A stretch of DNA of 64,000 nt from Tricholoma matsutake (taxonomy: Eukaryota > Basidiomycota > Agaricomycetes > Agaricales > Tricholomataceae): the NCBI GenBank assembly GCA_026075535.2, contig AP026538.1, positions 11,470,001 through 11,534,000 on the forward strand, in the 5' to 3' direction. Shown here in pieces: positions 1-10,021 of the stretch (position 1 is its first letter; every line of letters begins with the position of its first letter). The notes beneath the pieces were generated by a model. That model was given only the letters and a program-made list of their open reading frames with translations, was not told where the DNA came from and made no database searches. The translations under genes and the position numbers were made by a program.

Positions 1-1571
1 CAAAGTATGGATGCACTAACCAAGCAGCAGTCAACAAACTTGCGTCAATTCAGAGACAGGCCACAATCATAATAACGGGTGACGTCCTGGAAGTTATGGC
101 CAACCTACTCCCATTTCACTTGCTGGTTGATAAATACCAACACCGAGCAGCCATACGCCTAGCAACCTTACCAAGCACTCACCCTCTACACAAACCAGTC
201 ACAAATGCAGCAAACAGATTACTCAAATGACACCTGACACCTTTACACGACCTCATGCACAGATATGGTATCCAACCACAAAAGATCAAAATGATTGCAG
301 CCATACGTTTCAATACAAGATGGAAGCTGGGACTAACCATGGAAGTAATGACTGATACAGATAAAGCGATAGAAAGTATACAGAACAACAACCCAGATGT
401 GAAAGTCTTCATGGATGGCTCAGGGATGGAAGGTAAAATAGGATCGGCAGCAGTTCTATACAGAAATGGAACCCTCAAGACCAAGTTGAGATATCAGCTT
501 GGATCGCAACTTCACCACACAGTATATGAGGGAGAATGAGTGGGCACTAGGTTCCAAGCTTATCACCAACAAATGGAACATATGGTCAGCTAATATCTAC
601 ATTGACAATCGTGCTGCTATCACAGCCACACAACTAATGAAACCAAATCCAGGGCACTACATCTTTGATGCACTCAACAGAAGCATAACGGCAATACGGA
701 AAAAACATCAGGGCATAAAAATTATGGTCAAATGGGTACCAGGACACAAAGGAGTTGGGGGCAATGAGCAAGCAGACGAAGAGGTGAAGAAAGCGACCAC
801 AGAAGGGAGCAGCGAGACACATAAGCTTCCAAAATCCCTGAGAATGACCCTACCATACAGCAAATCAGCTATTGGATGGATGTACAATGAAAAACTTAAG
901 TGACAGGCACAAAAAAGCTGGAGAGACTCAAAACGATACAACAGGATGATGAAGACCAACCCCACAACCCCCTCCCATAAATACGTCGACCTCGTCACAA
1001 AGCTTCCAAGAAAGCTAGCCAGCATCCTTGCACAACTGAGGACAGGACATGCACCCTTAGCTAAGCACCTATTTCGCCTCGGAAAATTAGACTCACCAAC
1101 TTGCCTGGCATGCCAACAGAACAACGAAATGGTACAACACCTTCTACTACACTGCCCAACATACCAAGGGGCAAGACAAACACTATGAAACAACATAGGG
1201 GGCAGAACATCGGTATCACAAAAATCCTCACATCCCCGAAATCACTACGAGCACTATTCAGGTTTTTGGCAGAGATGGGAAGACTGCATGACATGTTTGG
1301 GGAACTGCCGGAAATGAGAGAGGAAGGGAGAAAAGAATGAGAGAGGAGATAGGAACATGACCCAGACACACCACACCATACCTTACTTCTGGACTCAGCA
1401 CCACTTAATCCAGCACCAATGGTGCTTCGAGGACCCTCTGGGCCCCTCCACGCAGATGTCAAAGGAAAAGTCACACAGTAGAACATCTCAGCAGCACATA
1501 CCACAGTACATATTTAGTCTCTAACATATGGTACACCACAATGGAGAATAAATGGGAAAAAAAAAAAAAAA
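1..1571 (+). mobile_element. Tad-like non-LTR retrotransposon (LINE), 5'-truncated by window edge
   Basis: The 3' end of a LINE. It consists of the C-terminal part of ORF2, about 370 bp of untranslated tail, and a 15-A run at 1557-1571. The RNase H plus trailing Cys/His cluster is the usual end of fungal Tad-clade ORF2. The poly-A run followed by an unrelated acidic coding stretch marks the insertion point, but the matching target duplication lies outside the window. Confidence 0.85.
24..1188 (+). pseudogene. LINE ORF2 C-terminus: post-RT region, RNase H and Cys/His cluster
   Basis: The protein once made cDNA by target-primed reverse transcription; only its C-terminal part is present. Residues from position 24 carry the Tad-type post-RT pattern IQRQATIIITG followed by HRAAIRLATLP. 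RNase H follows, with FMDGSGMEGKIGSA (first Asp), YIDNRAAI and VKWVPGHKGVGGNEQAD (last acidic site). A terminal cluster near 1090-1170 reads CLACQQNNEMVQHLLLHCP. The frame is broken by a TGA at 228-230, by a frameshift between about 500 and 539, and by a TGA at 901-903, so it cannot make an intact enzyme. Family identity is confident. The exact clade (Tad rather than another I-like group) is inferred from the motif order and the fungal context. Confidence 0.85.
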
Positions 1572-2234
1572 GTGACAGTGACAGTGAAGACAGCAGTGGA
1601 GATGATAACAACACCGCTGCCAAGAGACCAGTGGAACTTGGAGACTTCCAAGTGCCAGGAGCTGATGATGATGATGCTGGCTTATTTGAAAAGTAACCAG
1701 ATGATGAAGCACCATCCATTACTTCACTTCATAATTCAAATGCTCCTGATGAAGAAATAGACCAGCTTGAGTCAGATAAGCAGGTGGCAGACAACAACAG
1801 CAATGATGAGGAAGAAGAGGAGGAGGAGGAGGAGGAGGAGGAGGAGGAGGAGGAGGGGGAGGAGGAGGAGGCATATGTGCCAGTAAAACCATGAAAAAAG
1901 TCAAATGGTTCTACTGTTTCCATCCTCTTCCACACCTCACAGTCCATCAGCAACTCCAACAGAGCAACAGGTTATTTCCAGTTTACAGATGGAAACTTTG
2001 CATATCCTGAAACCTCAGACAACAACATTGTCAGGACTGGATACCAGTGATGCATCACACATTTTGACTGCTTATCTTGGACTCTCTCATGAAGAACACC
2101 ACATTATCTTACAGGTCTCACCAAATGACTTGACAAACCATTTGAAGAAGCTTGTCAAACAAAAAAAGGATTCCATGAAGTGCAAAGATGTCAAGCATCT
2201 ATTTAGTCCAAAACACAAGCATACACATCACTAG
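1572..2234 (+). pseudogene. Acidic, low-complexity coding remnant of unknown family
   Basis: Directly after the LINE poly-A an open frame reads a Ser/Asp/Glu-rich segment (SDSDSEDSSGDD, then ADDDDAGLF), stops at a TAA near 1698, resumes, and runs into a pure Glu tract encoded by GAG/GAA triplets at about 1808-1871. Another frame carries a 109-residue ORF at 1905-2234 with a leucine-rich segment and a Lys/His-rich end. I do not recognise the family. It could be the 3' part of a cellular or transposon gene into which the LINE inserted. No intron boundaries were convincing. Confidence 0.35.
1808..1871 (+). repeat. GAG/GGA trinucleotide microsatellite
   Basis: Almost uninterrupted GAG (GGA) triplets over about 60 bp. 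In the + frame this codes for poly-Glu. The proline-rich ORF on the other strand is only its antisense shadow. Confidence 0.95.
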
Positions 2235-2391
2235 CTAGACTTTCTGTTGTTAATAACAAAAGTTTTATTGTGCACTCCAAGTATATCTTTGCACAGGGGC
2301 ATTATTGTTGTGGTTAAAAATTTTTCAAGTATCACATGATATTACATAAGCTGACATATATATATGGCTGAGCTCAAATCCATCTTTTCAC

Positions 2392-2850
2392 ATAGGTAAG
2401 CTACACTGTACTGAATAATATGGTCTATTGAATGCATACAGTGTATTGAATGATACGGGTTCGGTGGATGCTGTCGAATGCTCTCATAGTATGTATAACA
2501 TGTACTAGTATCAAATGAATACACTTTTACAATTCTTGCTTATGATACACTATGAAGAATGTTAATAATATACAGATCAGAGATAGTGTACACAGTACTT
2601 GGCAATGGCATCGGCATAGAAGTATGGCATCGGCATCAGGCACCACTTCGCCATCACAGTACGACCTAGCTGCATGTACTATAGTGAATTACAATGCTTG
2701 GTATAGATGTGCATAGGAGACTGTATGGCCTAGCTATGGGCAATGATGCAATAATTCATTCTATGTAGTGCAGACCTACCAAACGGGTCTTCTACAATTC
2801 TTGCTTGTGATACACTGTGAAGAATGTTAATAGACAGATTGGTGACCTAT
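2392..2850 (+). repeat. Left terminal inverted repeat of KDZ-1
   Basis: The reverse complement of 34790-35206, with indels. Shared blocks include the outer ATAGGTAAGCTACA, the GTATAACATGTACTAGTATC block, ACACTATGAAGAATGTTAAT, and an inner block around GCCTAGCTATGGGCAATGAT. A segment around ACAATTCTTGCTT..GATACACT..GAAGAATGTTAAT occurs twice in this copy (about 2530 and 2792), so the left end has an internal partial duplication. Confidence 0.8.
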
Positions 2851-2855
2851 GAGAT

Positions 2856-3175
2856 TGCTAAAGTCTGAGGTTGCCTTTAGTGCAGTTTAACCTAGCAACT
2901 GTGAAGGGAGACTCAGATAGACTGAACAGCTGGAGTCCAGAGTGAACAACTAGTTATTATATGAGACAATAAGGAGTACAGTACCTGGAGTCCAGAGTGA
3001 GCAACTGAAGAGTGCAAAACTCCAGACTCTGCAGTCTACATACTGTGAAACAAACAGTGATAAACACAAGGTGGAAACTACTCTAAGTGCCCATGAGTGT
3101 AACTACAAGTGATAGGACATGGAATAGAAGTAGGATAGAAGTAAAATGGAGAGATGGTGAATCATACATTAAACA
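2856..3175 (-). repeat. Copia-1 3' LTR
   Basis: A 320-bp LTR bounded by TGCTAAAGTC and TTTAATG-type ends on the + strand (TG...CA). It matches 22845-23157 closely, with a 6-bp indel near GGACATGGAATAGAAG. On the element strand a polypurine tract (AAGGGGGGG, 3176-3184) abuts it. Confidence 0.93.
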
Positions 3176-3212
3176 CCCCCCCTTGATAAAGCAACTCTCA
3201 AAATCGCTGAAA

Positions 3213-3996
3213 TCACACCTTTAAACCAAGAAGAGTCTGGAATTTTTCCACCATTACACGAGGTAGTGCCTTGGTAAGAATGTCGGCAAGTTGATCAGTG
3301 GTGGGGATATAGACAGGGGAAATGGTGCCAGCTTCAACTTCCTCGCGTAGCCAGTAGTACTTGAGATCAAGGTGCTTCATTCGTCCATGGTGCTCTGGGT
3401 TTTTGGAAACAGTGAGAGTGGACTGGTTATCAATGAAGAGAGTGGATGAACGACCAACAGGATATCCAAATTCCTGTAAAATGCTGCGAGTCCACTTGAT
3501 TTCCTTTCCAGCCTCTACTGCAGCAACAAACTCAGCCTCTGTGGTGGAAAGCGTCACAAAAGGTTGTAACCAACTCCGCCAGTCAACTGCACCTCCACCG
3601 ACACAAGTCAAATAGCCACCAGTTGAGCGACCATTATCCTTGTTACCACCATGGTCAGCATCAGTGTAAGTTGTGAATAACTCACTACCATCCTCATCAG
3701 GTCCATAGACTAGTTTGTAGTCCATAGTACCCTTGAGATAGCAAAGTAGATGCTTGACTGCAAGCCAATGACAAGGACCAGGGTTGTGGTTGAAACAACC
3801 AAGTACACCAACTGTATAAGCAATGTCCGGATGGGTGGTGGTGGCAAGGTACATCAAAGACCCAACAGCAACCAAATAAGGAACATTGCGCATTTCTGCA
3901 ACATCTTCCTCTGTTTTGGGGCACATGTCAGAAGTCAATGAAAGGGAGGGATCCATGGGAGTCAAGACAGGTTTGCAATCTGACATACCAAAACGT
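3213..3996 (-). pseudogene. Copia-1 RT C-terminus and RNase H
   Basis: The end of the copia polyprotein. On the minus strand it reads RFGMSDCKPVLTPMDP, then the copia signature YLVAVGSLMYLATTTHPDIAYTV. RNase H follows with TYTDADHGGN, STGGYLTCVGGGAVDWRS, TLSTTEAEFVA and the end DQLADILTKALP. This part is an open frame down to its stop at 3213, next to the polypurine tract and LTR. It is separated from the RT fingers and palm by the R1 insertion at 3997-5147. Confidence 0.92.
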
Positions 3997-5147
3997 TGAT
4001 GATGCTCAACCCGGGAAAACCACCTAAACTGCTGATAAGGCAATCGATGATGTTTGCGACGAGTCAGAGGAAGGTTGTGAGACATTCCGAATGTTCATGG
4101 TCAAACCTCTGGGAAGATTACTAGTTAACACTAGTCGTAAAGGTAGTGCTATCGGAGATGAATGTATTTGATGTGGTCCGATGGGGTATCGATCAATATT
4201 GAGGGCGATCGACGAGATCGACGGCAAACGAGTTTATCGTTGATGGCCAATATGTGAATTCTGGGGACCTTTCGATAGGTCGATAGTATATGAAGGGTGC
4301 AATAAATGGCTTATGAAGTGTTGGAAGGGTTACTAGAGCTAATGACAAGGGGATCGAGGGAGGATTGAGGAACGCGATGATTGCAGAGGTTTCTCGTCGA
4401 TCGAGAAAACCCGTAGAGACTTAGATTGTTTTAGAAAGTTGATCCGATGCTTAGAACTGTATACGAGACGATATGTGAAGACGATTTCTTGTTATTTCCA
4501 AGTAGATACTACAGAGTTTTATATGTTTTAAAGATACTTCCTAAAATGGAATGAGAAACATGTGTAGAACATGAGGCAAAAGATATGAGTTAAGGCACAA
4601 GGCCATAAAGGAGACTGGAATCCAAACAAGAAAGATATATATATCATATGATGAAAGAGTAATAAAGGGAAAGAACTAAAAGAGACTGTCCTTTGTGTAT
4701 AAACTGCACTAAGTCTCACAATAATGCGTCCAGCAGGTTCTGTGCGCGATAGGGACTTGAAACGAGGCTGACCTATGATCAGCAGGTTTGAGCACGAGTT
4801 GGAATATGTCCTAGTGCATGGTCTTCCACCATTTAGATAACGAAGGCAGCACCTGATGTTGCTCGTAGTTTCTCGATATTGATTGATGACGCTCGATGAT
4901 GGTCAACAATGGTCGATCGCGGTTGCGGCTTGTTCGAAGTTGGTCGGGGATGTTCGATGGTTGTGTAGGGGGATATTAGGGACTTTTGGGGTAGTCCTAA
5001 GGTTGTGCGATGTGGGCTCTTGATACGATCGATGTCGCTGGTGATGTTTTGACGCAATCGATAGACTGGGTCGTGCTGCATCTGGGACGTTGTAGGAGTT
5101 AGCTGATGTGATTAGAACGATGCTAAAACCAAGGAGACGACCTATCA
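3997..5147 (-). repeat. R1: probable solo LTR of about 1.15 kb inserted in copia-1 RT
   Basis: On the minus strand the block starts TGATAGG and ends ATCATCA, the TG...CA shape of an LTR. A second copy lies at 37579-38768 in the same orientation. Flanks ACGTT (left) and ATGTT (right) fit a 5-bp target duplication with one mismatch. Closing the gap with one copy of it gives a continuous copia frame through L-E-R-F-G, the residues normally found there. No terminal inverted repeat beyond the TGAT/ATCA ends and no ORF were seen. No internal region of the parent element is in the window, so the superfamily is unknown. Confidence 0.6.
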
Positions 5148-6738
5148 ATGTTCAAGCACATCAACGATGTACTGACGTTGGGAGAGGGAGATGGTGTGAT
5201 TTGGGAGGTCACGAGTAATGTGGATGCCAAGTAGGAATTGAGTAGGACCAAGATCACGAAGTTTGAAATGGGATTTGAGAGCTTCAACTACCTTGTCAAT
5301 GGCAGAAGTAGAAGTCCCAGCAAGAGTAATGTCATCGATAAAGATTGGAACAATTACCCTGACTTCACCTTGTGTGTAAATATAAACAGCACGGTCTGCT
5401 TCACAGCATGTAAATCCCATAGCTGTCAATACCTCATGGAGGCGAGCATTCCAGTTGTGAGCAGACTGTTTCAACCCATAGAGAGGTTTACGCAGCAGAC
5501 AAACTGTGTTTGGGTTACCTTGATGGAAACCCTCGGATTGGCACATGTAGATGACTTCCTCAAGTTCTTTCCCAACTAACAAAGCATGGGAGATGTCAAG
5601 AGAGCAAAGGTGGAGGTCTTTCCTTGCAGCCAATGCAAGAATTAGCCGAAGTGAAGCAGGACAATAAACTGGGGAGAATGTAGCATCTTCTGCATATTCA
5701 AAACCAGGGCATTGGGTGAAACCCTTAGCCACAACCCGATCTTTGTAATGCTCAATGGAGCCATCAGCATTATGCTTGAGGTTAAAAACCCATTTGCATC
5801 CAACTACCTTTGCACCAGGAGGTAACTCCACATAATCCCAAGTCCCGTTCTCAAAATGATTGTTCATCTCTGCATTTGCTGCCTCCTGCCATTTTCGCAC
5901 ATCTGAGTGCTTCATAGCCTCCTTGAATGACTGTGGGTCTGCATAACGAGTAGATAATGCAAGATCAATACTAGAATCTGAACCATCACCAACAACTGGA
6001 CCAGACTCATCATCAGATGAAGGTTGATTGAATTGTGGAGCTGGGATTGGAGCAAGGGGCTCATTCCAAGCCCGTGGTGGCAATCCAGCATTCTTGCATG
6101 GATTAGCAGCTTGACACTCTAAAAGCGGAGGAAGTGATGGAGGAGGAGATGAAATGAGGTGGAGATACAGCAGGTGTCTGAGTAGGAGGAGTGGGAGTGT
6201 GAGGGGTAGTATTAGCAGGAGGAGAAGAAGCGGGAGGAGTAGGAGCATGAGCAGGAGATTGAGATGGAACAGGATCATCATCAAGATCAGTTACACCAGA
6301 AGGAAGAATTGCCTGTACAGGTCCAGGATCAATGTCACTAAGATCAGGAACTGTCAAAGGTGTAAGATACTCAGACATGATGAGAGGGGAAGAGGGATCA
6401 ACAGGTGGCTCGTTCCAAGTGTGTTTGAGACCAGGAAAATAGCGCTCATCAAATTCAGCGTGTTCACAGATCACAGTATGCTTGGTCACAGGATTGTAGA
6501 ATTTCCAGGCTTTGTAACCCTCAGGGTAGCCAATGAAAACACACTTCTCCATGTGAGAGCCAATCCCAGTACACTTATCCTTCTGGATGTGAACATATGC
6601 AGCACAACCCCAAACTCGGAGATTTGAGACATCTGGTTTACGCTTATGCCAGAGTACAAAGAGGGTTTTCTCCAAGAGGGAATGAGTGGGACACTTGTTC
6701 TGGACTGGGATGTATGCATCAACAGCCTCACCCAAGAA
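5148..6738 (-). pseudogene. Copia-1 integrase C-terminal part and reverse transcriptase
   Basis: On the minus strand from 6735: the integrase C-terminal GKKPDVS-like motif (KRKPDVSNLRVWGCAAYVH, then CVFIGYPEGYKAWKFYNP). A proline-rich linker with a frameshift (about 6103-6284) follows, then copia RT with WQEAANAEMNNHFENGTW, KVVGCKWVFNLKHNADG, KDRVVAKGFTQ, LCSLDISHALLVGKELEEVIYM, LLRKPLYGLKQS and PIFIDDITLAG (the active-site pair DD). The RT is cut after ISLSQRQYIVDVLE by the R1 repeat. Upstream the frame abuts the Gypsy-1 target duplication. Confidence 0.92.
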
Positions 6739-6743
6739 AGAAG

Positions 6744-7145
6744 TGTTAGGGTGACACCCACTATCTGCTAGCTAAGACCGTGCAGGTTCTCTCTACAAGA
6801 AGGGGGCGGGATCCACGCACATGATGGGGGAACTGATGATTTTGATGTGAGGGGTTATTAATAGGTGAGTTTGTTGACAAAGGCCTTTCACACCGAAAGC
6901 ATAGGTGGAATACCTAAGAGAACACAACTGGGGTCCCCTAGGCATATACTTAGGGTTTATATACTATGTTACACATATTGTACATTGTTGTTACCGACGC
7001 ACTTGTACATGCATGTACATTTTGATGCGTGCGAAATAAAATTCTCATGCTATCAAAGTGTAGCATAATTTGGCGTCATGTAGCATAATTCAACATAATA
7101 AAATAAAAATGAAATTTTATTAGGTAATGGGGTGGTTTCCTAACA
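6744..7145 (-). repeat. Gypsy-1 3' LTR
   Basis: 402 bp, the same length as the partner at 20228-20629. On the element strand a polypurine tract AAAAGGGGGGTAA (7146-7158) sits immediately upstream. Confidence 0.95.
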
Positions 7146-7309
7146 TTACCCCCCTTTTATGCCTCAACTTCCAGGCGAGAAAATATTGTGTCTGTCCCCT
7201 CTGTGAAATTTTGGTAAGGCCGGAATCTCATCCCCTCATACACCATTCTCGCAATGTGACGCGGAGCATTCAGATTACGTTTAAAGAATTGGGCAATCGT
7301 GTTATGCAC

Positions 7310-7505
7310 TCACTTACAATTCTCTTTGGGTTCCCATGAATTATTTTCGTCGGTATAGTTTTTCCACTTTATTAAGAACTCCAATTTGTTCCGTCGAAGA
7401 CGTGAGTCTAGAATTTCTTCAACTATGTATTCTGGAGCACCTTCTACTATTATCGGAGGTTGTGGAGTAGTTTGTTGGCCAGGAATAGTGGGCAGACGGT
7501 AAGGG
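7310..7505 (-). pseudogene. Gypsy-1 integrase tail with chromodomain
   Basis: On the minus strand the frame reads a proline-rich linker, then [25 protein letters not shown] and [10 protein letters not shown], the conserved chromodomain pattern (Y-x-V-E, I-K-W, W-E-P). Chromodomains at the integrase C-terminus target chromoviruses to marked chromatin. Gypsy-2 cut the element just upstream of it. Confidence 0.85.
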
Positions 7506-8100
7506 TGTTAAGACTATAGGTCTCGACTCAGCCTTGGCTTCGTGTGTCACAGTTGGAGGCTTTCCAACTGTATCGGTATTGCACTAGGAGACTTTCCTAG
7601 TGTATCGGGCTTCCTGCCTTCACTTGGGTACTTCCTCAAGTAGTCATGGCTATCCGTACTCAGAGGCTTTCTGAGTAGACCATTCGTTTGTGTATCACAG
7701 TTGGAGGCTTTCCAACTGTCGAGTTCAAGTTATCACAGCTAGAGGCTTCCTAAGCTGTCGAGTATTGTGGTTGAGTCTAAGACCGTTGATTGAATTAGGT
7801 CAAGCTAAGGAATACAGGCAGTACTACTGTAGCTTATATACAGTTCAGAGATGTTTATCGTCCAATCAGAATATGAGATCTTTGTCAAGCAATAATAGAA
7901 AAGAACAATAGAACAATAAGCCTCATGCCTAGCATGAGGCGTCTGATGTCACGGAGTCCGATGTCATGGAATGCTGCAGCACAGCATGTTGATCGACAGG
8001 AGTCAGAGCAAGGGGTGTCTCCATCGGAAGTGAGTCGTGTCATGTGGGAAAGGAAAAATGAAGTGCCCGGTCTTGCGGGTCCGGATAACAAATTGTAACA
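7506..8100 (-). repeat. Gypsy-2 3' LTR
   Basis: 595 bp, TGTTAAGAC...GTAACA. It shares with the Gypsy-3 LTRs the repeated short inverted motifs (GTTGGAGGCTTTCCAAC and relatives) but lacks about 150 bp of their 3' part. On the element strand the purine run AGATAGAGAGAGGGTGA abuts it. Confidence 0.88.
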
Positions 8101-8160
8101 TCACCCTCTCTCTATCTTCGAAGTCACTGACTTCGATCAAAATCTCTTTCTCCTCCCTAG

Positions 8161-8431
8161 TTAGGAGATGGGGTGGGGTCGAGGGGTTTGAGGGAATTGG
8201 TTGGAGCGCAGCAGTGTTCCCAACTCTCCGTGTTCTCCGAGCAGGAGCCTCTTCACCAGGCTATAGCCACTCTCATTGTCATAGTGGGTGTTCCACTGCA
8301 GGTCTCTCCACAGGGGCACACTTACCCCTGATAGTGGTCTTCTGCCAGGGGCAAGTCCTTCTCGGTCGATGTAGAAATCCTCTGGGAAATAGTCCTCCTC
8401 GTCTAGTTCTCCCTCAAAGCACCATTCTTCG
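8161..8431 (-). pseudogene. Gypsy-2 third ORF, C-terminal half
   Basis: Minus-strand open frame: WCFEGELDEEDYFPEDFY, then a stretch with WRDLQWNTHYDNESGY and a stop (TAA) at 8161, about 60 bp before the LTR. It is acidic, and no zinc knuckle is visible. Its frame continues directly from the fragment at 16094-16317 if Gypsy-3 and one copy of its target duplication are taken out, so both halves belong to one ORF after pol. Function unknown. Confidence 0.65.
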
Positions 8432-9185
8432 TGTTAAGACTATAGGTCTCAACTCAGCCTAGTCTTTGTATGTTGCAGTTGGAGGCTTTCCAACTGTATC
8501 GGTTCTTGCAGTAAGAGGCTTTCTTACTGTATCGGGTTCTGTTCGGGACTTGGTGCTTCCTAAGTCGACACAGCTATCCTTACTCAGAGGCTTTCTGGGT
8601 AGACCATCGGTTCGTGTATCACAGTTGGAGGCTTTCCAACTGTCGAGTTTGAGTTATCACAGCTAGGGGCTTCCTAAGCTGTCGAGTGTTCTGGTTGAGT
8701 CTAAGACCGTTATTTGAATTAGGTCAAGCTAAGGAATACAGGCAGTATTACTGTAGCTTATATACGGTTCAGAGATGTCTATTGTCCAATTGGAATACGA
8801 GATCCTTGTCAAGTATAAATAGAAAGAACAATAGAAAAGACAGGCCTCATGCCTTGCATGAGGCGTCCGATGTTACGGAGTGCTGTGGTGCAGCATGTCA
8901 GGGATCAATAAGAGAATAGCCTCATGCCTAGCATGAGGTGTCCGATGTTACAGAACCGATGTCAAGGATCTGATGTCAAGGACATGCTGTGCTGCAGCAT
9001 GTCGATCGTGAGTGTCCAACGTCATGGACCTCATGTCAAAGGGCTGTCATGTCACAGCATGCATGGAAGTGGGTTCAGGTGCATGGAGTCGCCATGCGTC
9101 AAAGTGTCTGCCATCGGAAGTGAGTCGAGTCGAACAGAAAAATGATAGTGCCTGGTCTTGCAGGTCCAGATAACAAATCGTAACA
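8432..9185 (-). repeat. Gypsy-3 3' LTR
   Basis: Near-identical to 15366-16093 over most of its length, with indels around 8990-9010 and 15895-15915. On the element strand the purine run AGAAGGGAGGTGA (9186-9198) is the polypurine tract. It contains several short inverted motifs of the type GGAGGC..., which look like hairpins. Confidence 0.93.
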
Positions 9186-9239
9186 TCACCTCCCTTCTAT
9201 CTTTGAAGTCACTGACTTCAAATTACTATCTGCTTTCCC

Positions 9240-9963
9240 CTAGGTTCTCCCGCATGGTTCTCCGGTCATATTCCCCATCGCATCATTGTCAAAATTATTG
9301 TACCCCGATTCAAGGAAATCCCATCGCCTCTGCTCTTCCTCTCGTTCTTTCTGCTGCCTCATTGGGCAGTTGGGGCTGTAATGTCCAGGGCCTCGTTGCT
9401 TGCAGTGCTTGCAGATATGTCTTAGGCAGATCAGGCTGAAGTGCCCGATCTGGTGGCAGATGAAGCATCTGGTGTTCCTCATGTGGGGAGGGGACCAAGG
9501 TGGCTGGGTCGACCGTGGTTTGGGTTCGGATGTCGTGAGGTCGATGATCTCTAAAGGTTGGATCATCTGGTTGCTTGTAGAGGGGGAGGCGTTTCCAGAG
9601 GCGGTTCGTGGTTTGTTTTTGTTTTTCCGCCCATTGTAAGGTGAGGGCGAGGTCAGTCATTGTCTGTTTTGATCTATGGGGGTGTGAGGGTTTCTTTCAA
9701 CCGCCTTCTGTCTGTCTGACCATGGCATAGCCATGTCTTGGATCACTTGTTCAATTCCGAGGGTGTCAGCATCGTTCATTGCTTCTTCCAGGTTGCATTT
9801 CATTCGATCAATCGTGCTTTGGTAGTAGAAACACATTCTTGCAAGGTGGTATTTCGAGGGGTCATGGGCGAGGTGGGTGCAGAGGGTTTCAGCATTTGCT
9901 GGGTTCCATAAGAATTGTTTGGTGAATCATTGTTTGGGGGGTATTATGGGTGTCTGTTCTGCC
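9240..9963 (-). pseudogene. Gypsy-3 third ORF: zinc-knuckle protein after pol
   Basis: A minus-strand frame of about 240 codons begins MAEQTPIIPPKQ at 9963, after pol, and ends at 9240, about 40 bp before the polypurine tract. Two in-frame TGA codons interrupt it (after PPKQ and after IDQNRQ). The middle resembles a capsid-like helical segment (MCFYYQSTIDRMKCNLEEA). The C-terminal half has two CCHC-type knuckles, CFICHQIGHFSLIC and CKHCKQRGPGHYSPNC, then a Glu/Arg-rich stretch. CCHC knuckles bind nucleic acid, so a role in packaging or chaperoning RNA is inferred. The position after pol is unusual. It might also be an acquired gene. Confidence 0.75.
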
Positions 9964-10021
9964 ATGGATAGGTGGGGAGTTTTCTGTGGTTAGTTTGGTG
10001 GGTGTCTTGGTCTTGGGGCTG

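Noticed and set aside
708..1504. Minus-strand ORFs over the LINE
   Set aside because: They are shadows of the + strand RNase H region and the untranslated tail.
1719..1904. Proline-rich ORF on the minus strand
   Set aside because: It is the antisense of the GAG/GGA microsatellite and has no independent support.
3997..5147. R1 as a DNA transposon with an 8-bp duplication (ATGCTCAA/ATGTTCAA)
   Set aside because: The 8-mer match uses bases that recur inside both R1 copies. The TG...CA ends and the restored L-E-R-F-G fit a solo LTR better.
7506..9185. 7506-8100 and 8432-9185 as the two LTRs of one short element
   Set aside because: The 8101-8431 interval is the end of the Gypsy-2 third ORF, and 8432-9185 pairs with 15366-16093 through its target duplication.
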